From positions 1 to 64,000 of the forward strand of contig CALVAQ010000005.1 in the NCBI GenBank assembly GCA_944325595.1: 64,000 nt of DNA. The letters run 5' to 3'. Below, piece after piece: positions 50,807 to 60,643 of the stretch. Under the pieces are notes generated by a model. It did not search any database and was not told where the DNA came from. It saw only the letters and a list, made by a program, of their open reading frames with translations. Made by a program: the position numbers and the translations under genes. Position 1 is the first letter of the stretch; each line of letters begins with the position of its first letter. Source of the DNA: Candidatus Gastranaerophilales bacterium (lineage in GTDB: Bacteria > Cyanobacteriota > Vampirovibrionia > Gastranaerophilales > Gastranaerophilaceae).

Positions 50807-53401
50807 ATGGCAAAGTCGGAAATTAATTATATAAACAGCACAGATGTTGATATAAATGAAGCAACACCCATGCTAAAACAGTATCTTGAAATAAAGAAAA
50901 ACAATCTCGATGTTCTTTTGTTGTATAGAATGGGTGATTTTTACGAAACTTTTTTTGAAGATGCCATGATTTTTTCCCGTGATTTGGAAATCACATTGAC
51001 AAGCAGAGATGCCGGCAGTCTGGGGCGTATACCCATGGCAGGAATACCTGCAAAAGCGGTGGATAATTACCTGCCAAAACTTCTTGAAAAAGGCCACAAA
51101 ATCGCCATCTGTGAACAAATGGAAGACCCTGCATCTGCAAAAGGACTAGTTAAAAGAGATATAGTAAAAACTATTACCGCAGGCACTCTCACGGAGTCCA
51201 GCCTTTTGAAATCAAATGTAAACAACTATCTTGCCTCTGTTATAAAAGATAAAAAAAGCGGCTTATACGGATTGGCATACACTGATATTTCAACAGGTGA
51301 GTTTAAAGTTACCCAGACAGATTTTGAACAACTGCTGAGTGAGCTTTCGAGAATAAAGCCGACAGAGGTTGTTGTTCCAAAAATTTCTCAGAAAGTTCTG
51401 CCGTTTCAGTTTATCGGTGATGAAAAAATAGATTTGCCGGAAGAAATTACGTTAAATTATAACTGTTCAAAAATCAGCTATGCTGCTTTTGACGAAGACA
51501 GAGCACAGAAGAACATAAAAGAAATATTTAAAGTGGAAACACCCGAAACTTTTGGCTTTTCGCAATACAAAGCAGGTTTTTGTGCCGCAAGTGCAATATT
51601 TGAATATCTTTTTAGAACTCAGAAAGAGAATTTTCCAAAATTTGAAAAAATCGATACATACAGTCTTACCCAGTTTGTTTCAATCGATTCAAATACAAGA
51701 CGTAATCTGGAATTGACAGAAACCTCACGAGATAAAGCAAAATACGGTTCTTTGCTCTGGGCAATTGATAACACAAAGACAAATATGGGTTCAAGACAGC
51801 TCAAAAAGTGGATTCACCAGCCGCTTAAAAATGTGGAAAAAATTATTGAACGCCAGAATGCAGTAAAAGAACTTATAAAAAACACTGAAGCCAGAATAAA
51901 ATTAATCGGACTGCTTGAAAAAGTCTATGATATTCAGCGCTCCTCCACAAGAATAAGCAATAACAGCGCAAATCCCAGAGATTTTCTTGCTTTGAAAGAT
52001 ACATTGAGCCTTATTCCGGAGTTTTCTGACCTGTTGAAGAATTTTGACTCAAAACTCTTAAATTCAGCAACAGCAGGCAGGGAAAATCTGTTAGAGTTTG
52101 CGGATATTGTTGAAAAAACAATTTCTCCCGATGCTCCTATTATTGTAAAAGACGGAAATGTAATAAAATCAGGTGTGTCAGGAGACTTGGACTATTATAG
52201 AGACTTGCTTAACGGCGGTAAAAACTGGCTTGTAGAATTTGAAAACAGACAGAAGGAAGAAACGGGCATAAAGTTTTTGAAAGTCGGTTTTTCAAAAACT
52301 TTCGGCTATTTTATTGAAGTTTCAAATTCAAACCTGAATATGGTTCCTGATACTTATATCAGACGTCAGACACTAACAAACGGCGAAAGATTTATAACGG
52401 AAGAGCTCAAAAAGCATGAGTCCGATGTACTTTCCGCACAGGCAAAATCAATAGAGCTTGAATACAAAATATTTTCTGACCTTAGAGAATATTCAAAAGA
52501 GTTTGTCGATGATATAAGGGAATTTGCACAATGTCTTGCTGATTTGGATGTTCTTGTTTCATTTGCTGTTTGTGCAATTGAAAATAAATATGTCTGCCCT
52601 GTTGTGGATGAGACTAATGAACTGTATATAAAAGAAGGCAGACACCCTGTTCTTGAAAAAATTCTGCCGATGGGTCAGTATGTATCAAATGACCTCAAAC
52701 TCGTTGCTGACAACACTTCACAAAGAGATGTTCAATTTATGATTTTGACAGGACCAAATATGGCAGGTAAATCTACTTATATGAGACAAAATGCTCTGAT
52801 AGTTATACTTGCTCAAATTGGCAGTTTTGTTCCTGCAGATGCGGCAAAAATCGGTGTTGTAGACAAAATATTCACCCGTGTCGGAGCTGTTGACGATTTA
52901 TCTTTGGGCCAGTCTACTTTTATGGTGGAAATGAATGAAACAGCTTTTATTCTCAATTCAGCCACCGAAAAGAGCCTTATTCTGCTGGACGAAATAGGAA
53001 GAGGAACAAGTACCTATGACGGTGTCGCTATAGCATGGAGTGTTGCGGAGTACATTGCAACAAAAATCAAGGCAAGAACGATATTTGCAACACACTATCA
53101 CGAACTCAATGTCATGAGTTCAATTTTTCCTCAGATAAAGAATTACCGTGTAACTATCTCGGAAAATGACGGCGAAATTATTTTCCTGAGAAAAGTAATA
53201 GAAGGCTCTGCCAGCAAAAGCTACGGCATTCAAGTCGCAAAAATGGCAGGTCTGCCCCCCAGTGTGATAAAAACAGCTGAAGAAATGATGACAAAAATGC
53301 AGCTCGATTACTCAAAAGACCTGTCTGCAAACAAACGTAAGAATAAAGGTCCTGTTGCAGAAGTTCCTCAGCTGTCTTTGCTGTTTACTGATAAGGACTA
53401 A
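50807..53401 (+). CDS. mutS: DNA mismatch repair protein MutS
   Basis: This 864-residue protein starts with the mismatch-binding domain, where GDFYETFFED supplies the Phe-x-Glu that wedges into mismatches (about 43-52). Connector, lever and clamp domains follow, and the ATPase has Walker A TGPNMAGKSTYMRQNAL (about 648), Walker B LILLDEIGRGTSTYDG, and FATHYHEL. The tail QLSLLF resembles a beta-clamp binding motif. All are intact and the length is typical. GAGGGGG precedes the ATG at 7 nt. It ends 1 bp before the stop of the convergent XRE regulator. Confidence 0.97.
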   Translation: MAKSEINYINSTDVDINEATPMLKQYLEIKKNNLDVLLLYRMGDFYETFFEDAMIFSRDLEITLTSRDAGSLGRIPMAGIPAKAVDNYLPKLLEKGHKIAICEQMEDPASAKGLVKRDIVKTITAGTLTESSLLKSNVNNYLASVIKDKKSGLYGLAYTDISTGEFKVTQTDFEQLLSELSRIKPTEVVVPKISQKVLPFQFIGDEKIDLPEEITLNYNCSKISYAAFDEDRAQKNIKEIFKVETPETFGFSQYKAGFCAASAIFEYLFRTQKENFPKFEKIDTYSLTQFVSIDSNTRRNLELTETSRDKAKYGSLLWAIDNTKTNMGSRQLKKWIHQPLKNVEKIIERQNAVKELIKNTEARIKLIGLLEKVYDIQRSSTRISNNSANPRDFLALKDTLSLIPEFSDLLKNFDSKLLNSATAGRENLLEFADIVEKTISPDAPIIVKDGNVIKSGVSGDLDYYRDLLNGGKNWLVEFENRQKEETGIKFLKVGFSKTFGYFIEVSNSNLNMVPDTYIRRQTLTNGERFITEELKKHESDVLSAQAKSIELEYKIFSDLREYSKEFVDDIREFAQCLADLDVLVSFAVCAIENKYVCPVVDETNELYIKEGRHPVLEKILPMGQYVSNDLKLVADNTSQRDVQFMILTGPNMAGKSTYMRQNALIVILAQIGSFVPADAAKIGVVDKIFTRVGAVDDLSLGQSTFMVEMNETAFILNSATEKSLILLDEIGRGTSTYDGVAIAWSVAEYIATKIKARTIFATHYHELNVMSSIFPQIKNYRVTISENDGEIIFLRKVIEGSASKSYGIQVAKMAGLPPSVIKTAEEMMTKMQLDYSKDLSANKRKNKGPVAEVPQLSLLFTDKD

Positions 53402-53402
53402 A

Positions 53403-54068
53403 TTATTTTACGCCTCTTGCTATTTTCATTCCCTGAACAATAATGCCGAGTTCTTTCAGTGCATTGTCGTCTTTTAAAGATTCAATTGATGTTTTTAAGA
53501 AATCAACGGCATGGGGTTCTTTTGCAATCTTTTTGATTTCTGTCATAAAATAAATCATGTTTTGTTTTGCTTCGACGTCAACGGAATTTTTGATGACTTT
53601 TTCTTTGCCGTCAGGATAGAAAACGACAATTTTCGAAGCTTTGTTTTCTTCAAAATATTCTACAAATACGGGTTTATTTATAGCTTTCGCCGTTTTTGCC
53701 ATGCTCTCATCCGTACTTGTTTTTGGCATACTTTCTTTGTTGAGATTGTCCGGTCTTAGGTTGTATATATTGCTTTGACCTGATGCCGTTGAATTCACTC
53801 TGAACGCAACAGTGTTGTCGGTTCCTGTCAGGGCGCCTTCATTTTCATCAAGTAAAAATTCAAAATCAAAAAGAACTTTCGGTGTTACATCCAGAGCAAC
53901 ACACAATTTTTCTAACGTTTTGCATGAAGGAAAGTGCTCGCCCGTTTCAATCTTTGACAGTTGTCTTGAGTGAATACCTATAGTCTCAGCGAGTTCTTCC
54001 TGTGTGATATTTCTTGCTTTTCTGAGCAACTTAATGTTGTTGCCTACTCCGAGTTTGAAATTTGCCAT
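53403..54068 (-). CDS. XRE-family transcriptional regulator
   Basis: This 221-residue protein has one Cro/CI-type helix-turn-helix at about 8-66 (IKLLRKARNITQEELAETIG, HSRQLSKIETGEHFPSCKTL). The remaining ~150 residues are not a known domain: a Ser/Thr/Asn-rich linker, then KPVFVEYFEENKASKIVVFY and a helical C-terminus. The C-terminal part may sense a ligand or dimerise. AAAGGA precedes the ATG at 7 nt. It is convergent with mutS with 1 bp between stops. Target genes are unknown. Confidence 0.82.
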   Translation of the reverse strand: MANFKLGVGNNIKLLRKARNITQEELAETIGIHSRQLSKIETGEHFPSCKTLEKLCVALDVTPKVLFDFEFLLDENEGALTGTDNTVAFRVNSTASGQSNIYNLRPDNLNKESMPKTSTDESMAKTAKAINKPVFVEYFEENKASKIVVFYPDGKEKVIKNSVDVEAKQNMIYFMTEIKKIAKEPHAVDFLKTSIESLKDDNALKELGIIVQGMKIARGVK

Positions 54069-54281
54069 AAATCATCCTTTCGTTTAAGTATATGGTTCTA
54101 AAATGATTAATTTAATGATTTATAACGACCAGTTATTTTGATATTTGGGGTTGACTTAGGCGTTTTACAACGTATTATGAAAAAATGCACAGCGTTAGAC
54201 ATTGTATTAAATACCCGCTTTTGTGTTTATTTATACAAAACTAAAATTTGCTCCGTGATATTAATAAAGATTTGATTTTTT

Positions 54282-55040
54282 ATGAATACAGGATATGACA
54301 GAATCATATATACCTATCTGGCTAAAAACTCGCCGGAGTATCTTGGCTTGTGTATAAAAACCTGGCTAAAATATTTACCCGAAGGGTACAAAATAATTGT
54401 TCTCAATGAAACAAACTACAAAAACTTTGTTTCTGAAGATATTTTCCAAAACTTGAAAAAAATAAAAAATATAAGGTTTTTTTGTGATTATCTTGCTGCT
54501 GCTGTTTTGTATTCCAAGGGCGGAATGTTTTTGGATGCGGATACAATAATGACAGAGAAATTTTTTCCGCAGGATATTCTTTTAAAATGTACAAATCTTG
54601 TTATGTTCTCAAATGCATCAAGCAATATTTGTTCCGGCTTTATGGCGGCAAACAAAGGTTCTCAGGTCTTGAAAGAAATTTTGAACAGGTACTCAAATTT
54701 AAAACAAGAAGATACCTCAAATTGGCATAGAAACTTTTGGGGTTCTGATATTGCAAAAAATTATACAGAAGAGGAAATTCTTCTTTTGGACAGCGAGGAC
54801 AATGCCTATGTTATGGAAAAGGCTATCTATGGCGTAGAGAGCGGCTATTTGTACAACAAATATTATTTTTCAGATATTTGTCAGGTAAGCGAATTTTTTG
54901 AATATACGAAGGGCTTGACTGCTTTGCATAATTCTTTGACTCCGGAAAAGTATAAAAAAATGACAGCGGAGGAATTTTTTAATCAAGATATTTTGCTGTC
55001 AAAAATTTTTAAAACTATTTTAACCGCACAGGTATCATAG
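54282..55040 (+). CDS. DXD-type glycosyltransferase
   Basis: This 252-residue protein shows the GT32/Gly_transf_sug pattern: IIYTYLAKNSPEYLGLCIKT, WLKYLPEGYKIIVLNET, FFCDYLAAAVLYSKGGMFLD followed by ADTIMTE (DxD motif at about 87-89), and SNASSNICSGFMAANKGSQV. It probably transfers a sugar from a nucleotide donor onto a surface glycan. No membrane segment or signal peptide. No Shine-Dalgarno is obvious before the ATG at 54282. It stands alone in a 210-bp AT-rich upstream context. Confidence 0.83.
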   Translation: MNTGYDRIIYTYLAKNSPEYLGLCIKTWLKYLPEGYKIIVLNETNYKNFVSEDIFQNLKKIKNIRFFCDYLAAAVLYSKGGMFLDADTIMTEKFFPQDILLKCTNLVMFSNASSNICSGFMAANKGSQVLKEILNRYSNLKQEDTSNWHRNFWGSDIAKNYTEEEILLLDSEDNAYVMEKAIYGVESGYLYNKYYFSDICQVSEFFEYTKGLTALHNSLTPEKYKKMTAEEFFNQDILLSKIFKTILTAQVS

Positions 55041-55108
55041 ACAAAAAGCTGTTTTTTCTGTTTGAAACAAATTTTATAATCTGTTAGTAAACAGAAAACA
55101 GGTTTTTT

Positions 55109-55825
55109 ATGTATAAATTACGACTGAGAGAAGACAGGGGAAAAACTCTGACAGATTGGCTGAAAAGTGCGCATACTTTTTCTTTTGCGCAGTACTTTGA
55201 TCCGTTTAATATGGGGTTTAGTGATTTAAGAGTAATAAATGATGATATTGTTGCTCCTTCAAGCGGCTTTGAACAGCACGCTCACGCAAATATGGAGATT
55301 GTCACAATCGTGTTGGAAGGAGCGATTGAACACAGGGATTCTCTCGGAAATGAAACGATTTTGAATGCCGGAGCTATACAGGCAATGACAACAGGAACCG
55401 GTATTTTGCATAGCGAGTATAATCCTTCTGTAAATGAACGGGCGCATATATTGCAAATATGGGTTTTGCCGGACAGAAAAAATTTATCGCCGGAGTATAG
55501 CCAAAAATATTTTCCTGAAGAAGAAATGAAAAATGAATTGAGACTTGTTGTTTCAAAATACGGAAAAAAGGGTTCTCTCAAAATTCATCAGGATGTTTTG
55601 CTGTATCGTTCAATTCTTGAGGCAGACAAAACAATTATTTATGAACTTTCTGATAACAGAAAATTCTGGCTGCAGGTGGCAAGAGGTGCTGTTGAGGTAA
55701 ATTCAAGTATTCTTGAGGCGGGAGACGGAATATCTTTTGTTGATGAGTCAGGTTATCTTGAGATTTCCGGAGTAGATTTGGAGTCGGATTTTTTGCTTTT
55801 CTGTTTAAGAAATTTGACTATATAA
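55109..55825 (+). CDS. Pirin-family bicupin
   Basis: This 238-residue protein resembles YhhW-type pirins: FSFAQYFDPFNMGFSDLRVI, the metal-binding HAHANMEIVTIVLEGAIEHR (about 54-73), and TTGTGILHSEYNPS (about 95-108), which together supply the His and Glu ligands of the N-terminal cupin. The C-terminal cupin has lost these, as is usual. Such proteins bind Fe and can act as quercetin 2,3-dioxygenases or cofactors. It may respond to oxidative or electrophile stress, but nothing here proves that. AGG precedes the ATG and TATAAT lies at 55075-55080. Confidence 0.9.
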   Translation: MYKLRLREDRGKTLTDWLKSAHTFSFAQYFDPFNMGFSDLRVINDDIVAPSSGFEQHAHANMEIVTIVLEGAIEHRDSLGNETILNAGAIQAMTTGTGILHSEYNPSVNERAHILQIWVLPDRKNLSPEYSQKYFPEEEMKNELRLVVSKYGKKGSLKIHQDVLLYRSILEADKTIIYELSDNRKFWLQVARGAVEVNSSILEAGDGISFVDESGYLEISGVDLESDFLLFCLRNLTI

Positions 55826-55922
55826 TATATCTTTTCTTGTTTGTGCTCTTTGGGTCAAAAAATAATGCTCTTGGTGTTCTTATGAAAACGGTGAATGAAC
55901 TTTTCTGCCGGATGCAGCCAGA

Positions 55923-56672
55923 TTATCCTTTTAGTTCTTTCAAAATTTGGGAATGCAAAATACCGGCTCTGGAAAGGTGATTTACAAGCGTTTCATACCT
56001 TGCTTCCTGTTCTCCGAAAGGAACACGCATACTCACAAGCTCATCAACGGATTTGTTGATTTTATCCAGTCTGCCGATAGTGTCCCTGACCGCCATCGAA
56101 CGAACAAAAGGCGTAAAGTTTTTGAGCAGTTTTGAACGGCGCAGCACAAGCTTGAACTGCTTTTTTAGCCTGATTTTAAATTTTTGAGGAAACTCCATTA
56201 TTTTTACCAGAACAGATGTCATTTTTGTATCAATATTTTTTGACTGATATTCAAGTTTTACATTTTCCAGATTACGGATGAGTATTTCTCTTTGAAGATT
56301 TAACTCTTCGAGTGCGGGAATATCCTTTATTGTCTCGGCAACTACAATTTTTTCATTTACATCTTTCAGTGTTGCTTCTATTTTTTCAATTCTTTTTTCG
56401 AGTTTCAGCTCTGTGTCATCCAAAACGTTGTATGCAGCATCTTCAAGCATTGTTGAGTCATATGCATTTAGCCTTTTTTTCAAAATAAACGGCTGTACGG
56501 ATTGCGAGGAATTAAAAACCGAGGTTGTCTTTGCAATGGCGCTGTCATATTTGTCTATATTGACAGACAGCTGATGTTTTGTGAGTTGAAAAAATCCCGC
56601 ATTATTATTCACAGGCTGTTTTTCTGCCTGTAATTTTGTATTTTTGCTGTCATTAAATTTATTTGAATTCAT
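55923..56672 (-). CDS. Coiled-coil protein of unknown function
   Basis: This 249-residue protein is mainly helical. After an Asn/Gln/Lys-rich N-terminus (~35 residues) it has a strong coiled coil at about 90-150 (KLEKRIEKIEATLKDVNEKI, EELNLQREILIRNLENVKLE), a basic segment (MEFPQKFKIRLKKQFKLVLR), and a helical C-terminus. No signal peptide and no named domain. The gene lies 9 bp downstream of the next gene (56682-57056), so both are co-transcribed. The pair resembles lineage-type envelope or cell-shape proteins, by style only. Confidence 0.6.
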   Translation of the reverse strand: MNSNKFNDSKNTKLQAEKQPVNNNAGFFQLTKHQLSVNIDKYDSAIAKTTSVFNSSQSVQPFILKKRLNAYDSTMLEDAAYNVLDDTELKLEKRIEKIEATLKDVNEKIVVAETIKDIPALEELNLQREILIRNLENVKLEYQSKNIDTKMTSVLVKIMEFPQKFKIRLKKQFKLVLRRSKLLKNFTPFVRSMAVRDTIGRLDKINKSVDELVSMRVPFGEQEARYETLVNHLSRAGILHSQILKELKG

Positions 56673-56681
56673 TTGTACAAG

Positions 56682-57056
56682 TTATTTTTTCTTGAAAATT
56701 TCTGACATTTTGTTCCAAACTGCAGAAAAAGCGTTTTTTACGGGTTTTCTGAATTTGTACAACAAAATACCGCCTCCTATGACTATACCCCAATTTATTA
56801 TTTTTGATAAGAGGGCTTTTCTTTTATCTCTTTTTAAGTTTTTCTGTGCTGTTTTTGTATGAAGATTTCCCAGAATTTCTTTAAACTTGTCTTCGCCCAG
56901 TTTTATTTCGTCATAGACAGAGTATTTGTAAAATTGAGAAGGCGGGTTTACAACAAAATTTCCGGCATCAAATCTGTTTGACCCGTTTAGTGTATATGCA
57001 CCAATAGGCTGCTGCGGTATTGTAGTGTTTGTGCTCACGGGAGCTGTCATTTTCAC
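56682..57056 (-). CDS. Small single-span membrane protein of unknown function
   Basis: This 124-residue protein has a soluble N-terminus (TAPVSTNTTIPQQPIGAYTL and NGSNRFDAG), a Lys-rich stretch, then one hydrophobic segment INWGIVIGGGILLYKF (about 86-101) and a short basic tail. A topology with one transmembrane helix is likely. GAGGTGAAA precedes the ATG. It is the first gene of a pair with the coiled-coil gene 9 bp downstream. No homologue is recognised. Confidence 0.6.
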   Translation of the reverse strand: MKMTAPVSTNTTIPQQPIGAYTLNGSNRFDAGNFVVNPPSQFYKYSVYDEIKLGEDKFKEILGNLHTKTAQKNLKRDKRKALLSKIINWGIVIGGGILLYKFRKPVKNAFSAVWNKMSEIFKKK

Positions 57057-57227
57057 CTCACACTTTTACAATACTATTAAAACAAGTCGATATGCATTTT
57101 TGCATGATTTTTAAAATTAATGTTAATTTTGTTACAAATATCCGTAAAGTTCAAAAAATATTTAGTAATTTGATATTGCTTTAAGTACAATAGTCTCAAA
57201 AGCTATATCAAAAACAAAGGAAAAATT

Positions 57228-58508
57228 ATGGATAGATTTGTCGGAATTATCGGGATAGTGTTGATTTTGGGAATTGCATATGCCCTTTCCAACAACAGAA
57301 AAGCAATTTGCTTAAAAACAATAATTCCCGGATTTATTTTGCAGGTGCTGCTGGCAATCTTTGTTTTAAAAGTACCGCTAGGGCAAAAAATCTTCCATGC
57401 AATCGGTCTTTTCATACAAAAAATTCTCGATTTTTCAAATGAAGGCGGAAACTTTGTCTTTGGTGTTTTGACAAACAGCCCTGTCAGAATGGAAGAATTG
57501 TTCGGTGAAGGAACGGGCTTTATCTTTGCATTGAAACTTATTCCGACAATTATTTTTATACTCATACTCGTAAACATTCTTTATTATTACGGAATTATGC
57601 AAAGAGTGGTTGAGTTCTGTGCAAAGATTATGTACAAAATAATGAACGTTTCAGGGGCAGAATCTCTGTCGAATATTGCATCGGCATTTGTCGGGCAGGT
57701 TGAAGCACAAATCATGATTAAACCATATCTTGCTACAATGACGATGTCGGAATTGCTGGCATCTATGACCGGTTCTATGGCTTGTATTGCCGGAGGTGTC
57801 ATGGCTATGTATGTAGGAATGGGGATTCCGGCTGAATATCTGCTTGCCGCATCTATAATGGCGGCGCCGGGTGCACTTGTTATATCAAAAATAGTTTATC
57901 CTGAGACCGAAGAGTCTCAGACAAAGAATGAAGTCAAAGTGGAAATCAAAAAGACACATGTAAACCTCATTGACTCAATTGCCCATGGTGCTTCAGACGG
58001 TATGAAGGTTTCAATAAATGTTATAGCAATGCTTATTGCGCTGACTGCTTTGATTTCAATGGTCGACTGGATGCTCGGACATCTCGGGCTGTTTATGGCA
58101 AATACTCTTCATATGAATTTTTCTGCCATTCACATTGATTTGACACATCTTTCGCTAAAAGAAATTTTGGGCAGCATATTTTCTCTGTTTGCTCTGGCAA
58201 TGGGTGTTCCTTTTAAGGAAGCAATTGATGTGGGTGCTTTGATGGGAACCAAACTTGTATTTAATGAATTTATTGCATACCTTGATTTGACGGCACTAAA
58301 AAGTGTTTTGAGTCCAAAAAGTGTTATCATTGCATCATTTGCTCTTTGCGGTTTTGCAAATCTCGGCTCTATTGCTATTCAAATAGGAGGAATAGGCGAG
58401 CTTGCTCCAAACAGAAGAAAGGATCTGGCAAAACTGGGGGTAAGAGCATTGATTTGCGGAACACTTGCATCATACCTTTCCGCCTGCATTGCCGGTATGC
58501 TGCTCTAA
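57228..58508 (+). CDS. Concentrative nucleoside transporter (NupC/CNT family)
   Basis: This 426-residue membrane protein has the CNT layout of hydrophobic segments and conserved blocks. FVGQVEAQIMIKPYLATMTM (about 147-166) and ASMTGSMACIAGGVMAMYVG (about 171-190) bind nucleoside and cation, and GALMGTKLVFNEFIAYLDL (about 333-351) followed by GFANLGSIAIQIGGIG (about 375-390) form the second half-site. It imports nucleosides with Na+ or H+. AAAGGA precedes the ATG. It is convergent with the ribonucleotide reductase gene, 7 bp apart, so nucleoside uptake and reduction lie side by side. Confidence 0.93.
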   Translation: MDRFVGIIGIVLILGIAYALSNNRKAICLKTIIPGFILQVLLAIFVLKVPLGQKIFHAIGLFIQKILDFSNEGGNFVFGVLTNSPVRMEELFGEGTGFIFALKLIPTIIFILILVNILYYYGIMQRVVEFCAKIMYKIMNVSGAESLSNIASAFVGQVEAQIMIKPYLATMTMSELLASMTGSMACIAGGVMAMYVGMGIPAEYLLAASIMAAPGALVISKIVYPETEESQTKNEVKVEIKKTHVNLIDSIAHGASDGMKVSINVIAMLIALTALISMVDWMLGHLGLFMANTLHMNFSAIHIDLTHLSLKEILGSIFSLFALAMGVPFKEAIDVGALMGTKLVFNEFIAYLDLTALKSVLSPKSVIIASFALCGFANLGSIAIQIGGIGELAPNRRKDLAKLGVRALICGTLASYLSACIAGMLL

Positions 58509-58515
58509 TAAATTA

Positions 58516-60510
58516 TTACAGACAGCCGGAATATCCGCAGTTCGGGCAGATATAGCAGCCTTCTCCGTAACCAAGAACGGCGCCGCATTCGGGACAGAGA
58601 TGTTCTTTTGTTTCATCTGTTTGCTTTGTTTTGTCCGGTTCTTGTCCTGCAAGAGCGTTTGCTTTACCCTTTTTTTGAAGATTCATCGGTTGAAGAGACC
58701 TTGAATTGTTCCTGTATACGGTAATTCCCTTTAGTCTGTTTTCATAAGCAAGAATATATGTCTGTGCTACATCTTCTTTTGTTGCGTTTTCAACAAAATT
58801 TACCGTTTTTGAAACGGCATTGTCTGTATGAAACTGAAAAGCCGCCTGCATTTTTACGTGCCAGTACGGTGAAATATCGTGCGCACAAACAAAAATCTTT
58901 TTTGCTTCCTCGGGTACTGTGCTGCAGTGAGCCAGCGTTCCGTCAACAGAGATTTTTGTCATAAGTTCATCCGAATAAAATCCGTGATTTTTTGCGTAGT
59001 TTTCAAAAACAGGATTTACTTCAACCAGTTTTGTTCCATCCATTATGTCTCGTATAAACACAAGACCGAACAGAGGCTCTATTCCGCCTGAAGCGCCTGC
59101 AATCATCGAAATAGTTCCTGTAGGCGCAATGCAGGTTGTTGTGGCATTTCTCAAGCCGTATAGAGCAATCTTCTTGTCCAGTTCCTCCCACATTTCATCA
59201 GAAACAAGACCGGCGGATTTGCCTTGATATTTATAACTCAAAAACGGTTTTTCATCCTTAAAATTACCGTCATAAATACTTCCTTTGAAATTTGCAAATT
59301 TCCCCCGTTGTTTGGCAAGTTCAACGGATTTTACCTTTGAATGGTAGTCAATAAACTCCATAATCTGTAAGGCAAGTTTTGTACCTTCTTCTGAATTGTA
59401 AGCGATACCAAGCTGCATAAGCATATCTGCCCAGCCCATTACACCCAGTCCGATTTTTCTGTTGTTTCTGACCGTTTGAGCTATTTGAGGCAAAGGGTAT
59501 TTGTTTATTGTAATTACGTTATCGAGAAAATGAATGGCAACATTAACCGTATTTTTCAGCTTATCCCAATCCACACAGGGAGATGAGTTTTCGTTTTTAA
59601 TCATCAAGCCGAGATTTATTGACCCGAGGTTACAAGCTTCGTACGGAAGTAAAGGAACTTCTCCGCATGGATTTGTTGATTCAATTTCTCCTATTTGCGG
59701 TGTGGGATTGTATTCATTCATCCTGTCTATAAAGACAATTCCGGGTTCTCCGTTTTTCCAGGCACCGTCAACAATGATGTCAAACACAGCTTTTGCACTG
59801 AGTTTGCCGGCAGGCTGTTTTGTTCTCGGGTTTATCAGTTCATAATCCTCTCCTGTTTTCAGCGCTTCCATAAATTTGTCAGTTATTGCAACGGAAATAT
59901 TAAAATTGTTGAGTTTGTCATTGTCTGTTTTGCAATGAATGAAATCAAGAATATCCGGATGATCCACCCTCAATATCCCCATATTTGCGCCCCGTCTTGC
60001 TCCGCCCTGTTTTACGGCTTCCGTTGCAGCATTAAATACCTCCATAAAACTCACCGGACCCGATGAAACTCCCATTGTGGAATGAACTATGTCGTTTTTG
60101 GGTCTTAGTCTTGAAAAAGAAAATCCCGTTCCTCCGCCGGATTGATGAATAAGCGCCGTGTTTTTTATTGTCTCAAAAATACCTTCAAGACTGTCTTCAA
60201 CAGGCAGAACAAAACATGCGGCAAGCTGTCCTATGTCTTTTCCCGCATTCATCAGTGTCGGAGAATTCGGCATAAAATAACGTTTTGAAATGTATTCGTA
60301 AAACTCTTTTGTTGTTTCATCGACTTCCTGCTGCGTAGCACCGTAGTTTTTGTCGGCTTCAGCCAGAGTCTTTGCTGAGCGGTAGAACATTTCTGCAGGG
60401 GTTTCTGTTGCATTGCCGTGAAAGTCTCTGATTAAATAGCGCTTTTCAAGCACTTTTATCGCATTTTTTGACAAAACAGGTTCATTCTTAATCAAATCTT
60501 CTTTCTGCAT
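58516..60510 (-). CDS. nrdJ: Adenosylcobalamin-dependent (class II) ribonucleotide reductase
   Basis: This 664-residue enzyme makes deoxyribonucleotides without oxygen. SSGPVSFMEVFNAATEAVKQ, RRGANMGILRVDHPDILDFI and the active-site segment NPCGEVPLLPYEACNLGSIN (Cys radical site, about 290-310) with GVMGWADMLMQLG are typical. The C-terminal LCPECGAVLGYGEGC and CPNCGYSGCL form a zinc ribbon found in NrdJ. Use of cobalamin fits an anaerobe. GGAG precedes the ATG at 9 nt. Cobalamin synthesis or uptake genes are not in this window. It is convergent with the nucleoside transporter. Confidence 0.95.
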   Translation of the reverse strand: MQKEDLIKNEPVLSKNAIKVLEKRYLIRDFHGNATETPAEMFYRSAKTLAEADKNYGATQQEVDETTKEFYEYISKRYFMPNSPTLMNAGKDIGQLAACFVLPVEDSLEGIFETIKNTALIHQSGGGTGFSFSRLRPKNDIVHSTMGVSSGPVSFMEVFNAATEAVKQGGARRGANMGILRVDHPDILDFIHCKTDNDKLNNFNISVAITDKFMEALKTGEDYELINPRTKQPAGKLSAKAVFDIIVDGAWKNGEPGIVFIDRMNEYNPTPQIGEIESTNPCGEVPLLPYEACNLGSINLGLMIKNENSSPCVDWDKLKNTVNVAIHFLDNVITINKYPLPQIAQTVRNNRKIGLGVMGWADMLMQLGIAYNSEEGTKLALQIMEFIDYHSKVKSVELAKQRGKFANFKGSIYDGNFKDEKPFLSYKYQGKSAGLVSDEMWEELDKKIALYGLRNATTTCIAPTGTISMIAGASGGIEPLFGLVFIRDIMDGTKLVEVNPVFENYAKNHGFYSDELMTKISVDGTLAHCSTVPEEAKKIFVCAHDISPYWHVKMQAAFQFHTDNAVSKTVNFVENATKEDVAQTYILAYENRLKGITVYRNNSRSLQPMNLQKKGKANALAGQEPDKTKQTDETKEHLCPECGAVLGYGEGCYICPNCGYSGCL

Positions 60511-60643
60511 TCAAATTCTCCAAAACAAAAACACAACTCTTTGTTCTTTTATTTTATAACAAAATCAAATCCCTTACATATTTTTATTGATTTCTTTTGT
60601 GCTAAAATTGTCTTATATTAGTATTAGATTTGAGGAAGCAAAC

